Source: Victivallales bacterium
Lineage (GTDB): Bacteria > Verrucomicrobiota > Lentisphaeria > Oligosphaerales > Oligosphaeraceae
Assembly: GCA_017963875.1 (NCBI GenBank)
Contig: JAGCTA010000373.1
Location: forward strand, 1-5,592
Length of the DNA stretch: 5,592 nt
Direction: 5' to 3'
Shown here: piece by piece, positions 4,742-5,592 of the stretch
How the letters are laid out: each line of letters opens with the position of its first letter
How positions within the stretch are numbered: position 1 is the first letter of the stretch
Made by a program: the position numbers and the translations under genes
The notes under the pieces: generated by a model
Seen by the model: the letters and a program-made list of their open reading frames with translations, nothing else
Database searches by the model: none
Told to the model about the DNA's origin: nothing

Positions 4742-5592
4742 ATGAACCAATTATATAAATTAAGAATATCCATCGGCCTGGAGTACGAGGGCGTCGGTGA
4801 CCTTTCACAGGGCATCAAAATCAACGACAAGGCAGTTGTGAAATGCGAAAAATACACGGATTTCGCAACCGTAGTCGATATTGTCGGTGAGCCGTTTGAA
4901 GATTTGGAAGCCTTTGAAAGGCAACGTGCAATGCAGAACAAGGGCCGCCATGTGGAAGGCCAGCGCCTTCCACAGATACTCCGAGTCGCCACGGAAGCAG
5001 ACCTCGCCCAAGCCGCGCTCAATGACAAAGACGCCCGAATCGCCCATAACCAGACGATGGAACGCATCAAGGTCCATGGGCTTGAAATGAAACTGATTTT
5101 CACGCACTACGCCTTCGACAGAAAACTCATCATCTTCCAGTTTTCGGCGGATGGCCGAATCGATTTCCGCGAATTACTCAGGGATCTGTCGGGGCTATTC
5201 AAGGTACGTGTGGAACTTCGACAGGTCGGCGTTCGCGATGAGGCATCCATACTAGGCGGTGTCGGCACCTGCGGACGGCCGTTCTGCTGCGCCGCATTTC
5301 TTAGCAGTTTCAATTCTATCAATGTCAAGATGGCAAAACAGCAGGGGCTTTCATTGAACCCGCAGAACATCTCTGGCTGTTGCGGACGCCTGAAATGCTG
5401 TCTCCAGTTCGAGGCGGATTCCTATCGTGAGATGGAAGACGACAACACGCGCTGTCAAGGTTGCCAAGCATGCAAATCTGAACAAGACGCTCAACCAGAG
5501 GATTCATCAGAGGATTCAGTTGACAAAGCCATTCCCGAAGATGCGTTCGACGATGGCGGCACCACGGTTGAAAACTACGCCTGGAAGCAGGA
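4742..5592 (+). CDS. ricT: PSP1-domain protein, RicT/YaaT-like, 3' partial
   Basis: 283 codons are visible and the frame is still open at the right edge. The ATG at 4742 is the only ordinary start in the frame, which is closed by a TAA at 4670-4672; no Shine-Dalgarno motif is visible before it. The N-terminal part (about 5-55) is the beta-rich region of the family. The PSP1 core follows, with HGLEMKLIFTHYAFD (112-126), ADGRIDFRELLRDL (136-149), RVELRQVGVRDEA (156-168), GTCGRPFCC (175-183), VKMAKQQGLSLNP (195-207) and SGCCGRLKCC (211-220). The conserved cysteines C177, C182, C183, C214, C219 and C220 are present, plus C213. In Bacillus, RicT (YaaT) joins RicA and RicF in an iron-sulfur complex that affects RNase Y activity, sporulation and competence. 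Here only the family assignment is certain. Unusual: after the core an acidic tail begins with CQGCQAC (238-244), three extra cysteines. Neighbouring genes in the window are unrelated. Confidence 0.92.
   Translation, partial: MNQLYKLRISIGLEYEGVGDLSQGIKINDKAVVKCEKYTDFATVVDIVGEPFEDLEAFERQRAMQNKGRHVEGQRLPQILRVATEADLAQAALNDKDARIAHNQTMERIKVHGLEMKLIFTHYAFDRKLIIFQFSADGRIDFRELLRDLSGLFKVRVELRQVGVRDEASILGGVGTCGRPFCCAAFLSSFNSINVKMAKQQGLSLNPQNISGCCGRLKCCLQFEADSYREMEDDNTRCQGCQACKSEQDAQPEDSSEDSVDKAIPEDAFDDGGTTVENYAWKQ

Noticed and set aside
4738..5103. Minus-strand frames of 100-121 codons opposite the RicT gene start
   Set aside because: They are antisense to a clear PSP1-family protein, and their serine- and arginine-rich translation is typical of a shadow frame.

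Overview
The window is bacterial DNA of moderate G+C with AT-rich intergenic stretches. It carries five genes: two aminotransferases, a MarR-type regulator, a ten-helix transporter and a PSP1/RicT protein. Shine-Dalgarno sites are clear in front of the second aminotransferase and the transporter, and usable in front of the regulator. The organism cannot be named from this. A RicT-type protein with the full cysteine set, beside DegT and class III aminotransferases, would fit an anaerobic lineage such as Fibrobacterota, Spirochaetota, Lentisphaerota or a Firmicute relative. That is a guess, not a result.

Layout. At 1-1107 (+) is a DegT/DnrJ/EryC1/StrS aminotransferase whose N-terminus lies outside the window. 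After 89 bases containing an AT-rich dyad comes a class III (ornithine/GABA/omega-amino-acid type) aminotransferase at 1197-2567 (+). The two look like consecutive steps of one pathway that puts amino groups on a sugar, cyclitol or similar small molecule. A bulged hairpin (2583-2623) follows, then a MarR-family regulator at 2723-3214 (+). Convergent to it, across 196 gene-free bases, is a DMT/EamA-like transporter at 3411-4322 (-). The regulator could control the transporter or the aminotransferases, but no operator links them convincingly.

The 419-base gap between the transporter and the last gene holds the most distinctive structure in the window. It is a 175-bp non-coding element (4480-4654) bounded by a perfect 11-bp inverted repeat beginning GGCTCT, with a perfect 8-bp direct repeat AACAACAA directly outside on both sides. 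It is about 54% G+C, against about 23% in the 99 bases before it, and it contains three strong hairpins. This is the signature of a MITE-like mobile element. The end sequence and the 8-bp duplication resemble ISL3-family insertion sequences, so it was probably moved by a transposase encoded elsewhere. A terminator-like hairpin (4694-4728) then stands just before a RicT/YaaT-type PSP1 protein at 4742-5592 (+), which runs off the right edge.

No tRNA, rRNA, CRISPR array, transposase gene or phage gene was seen.
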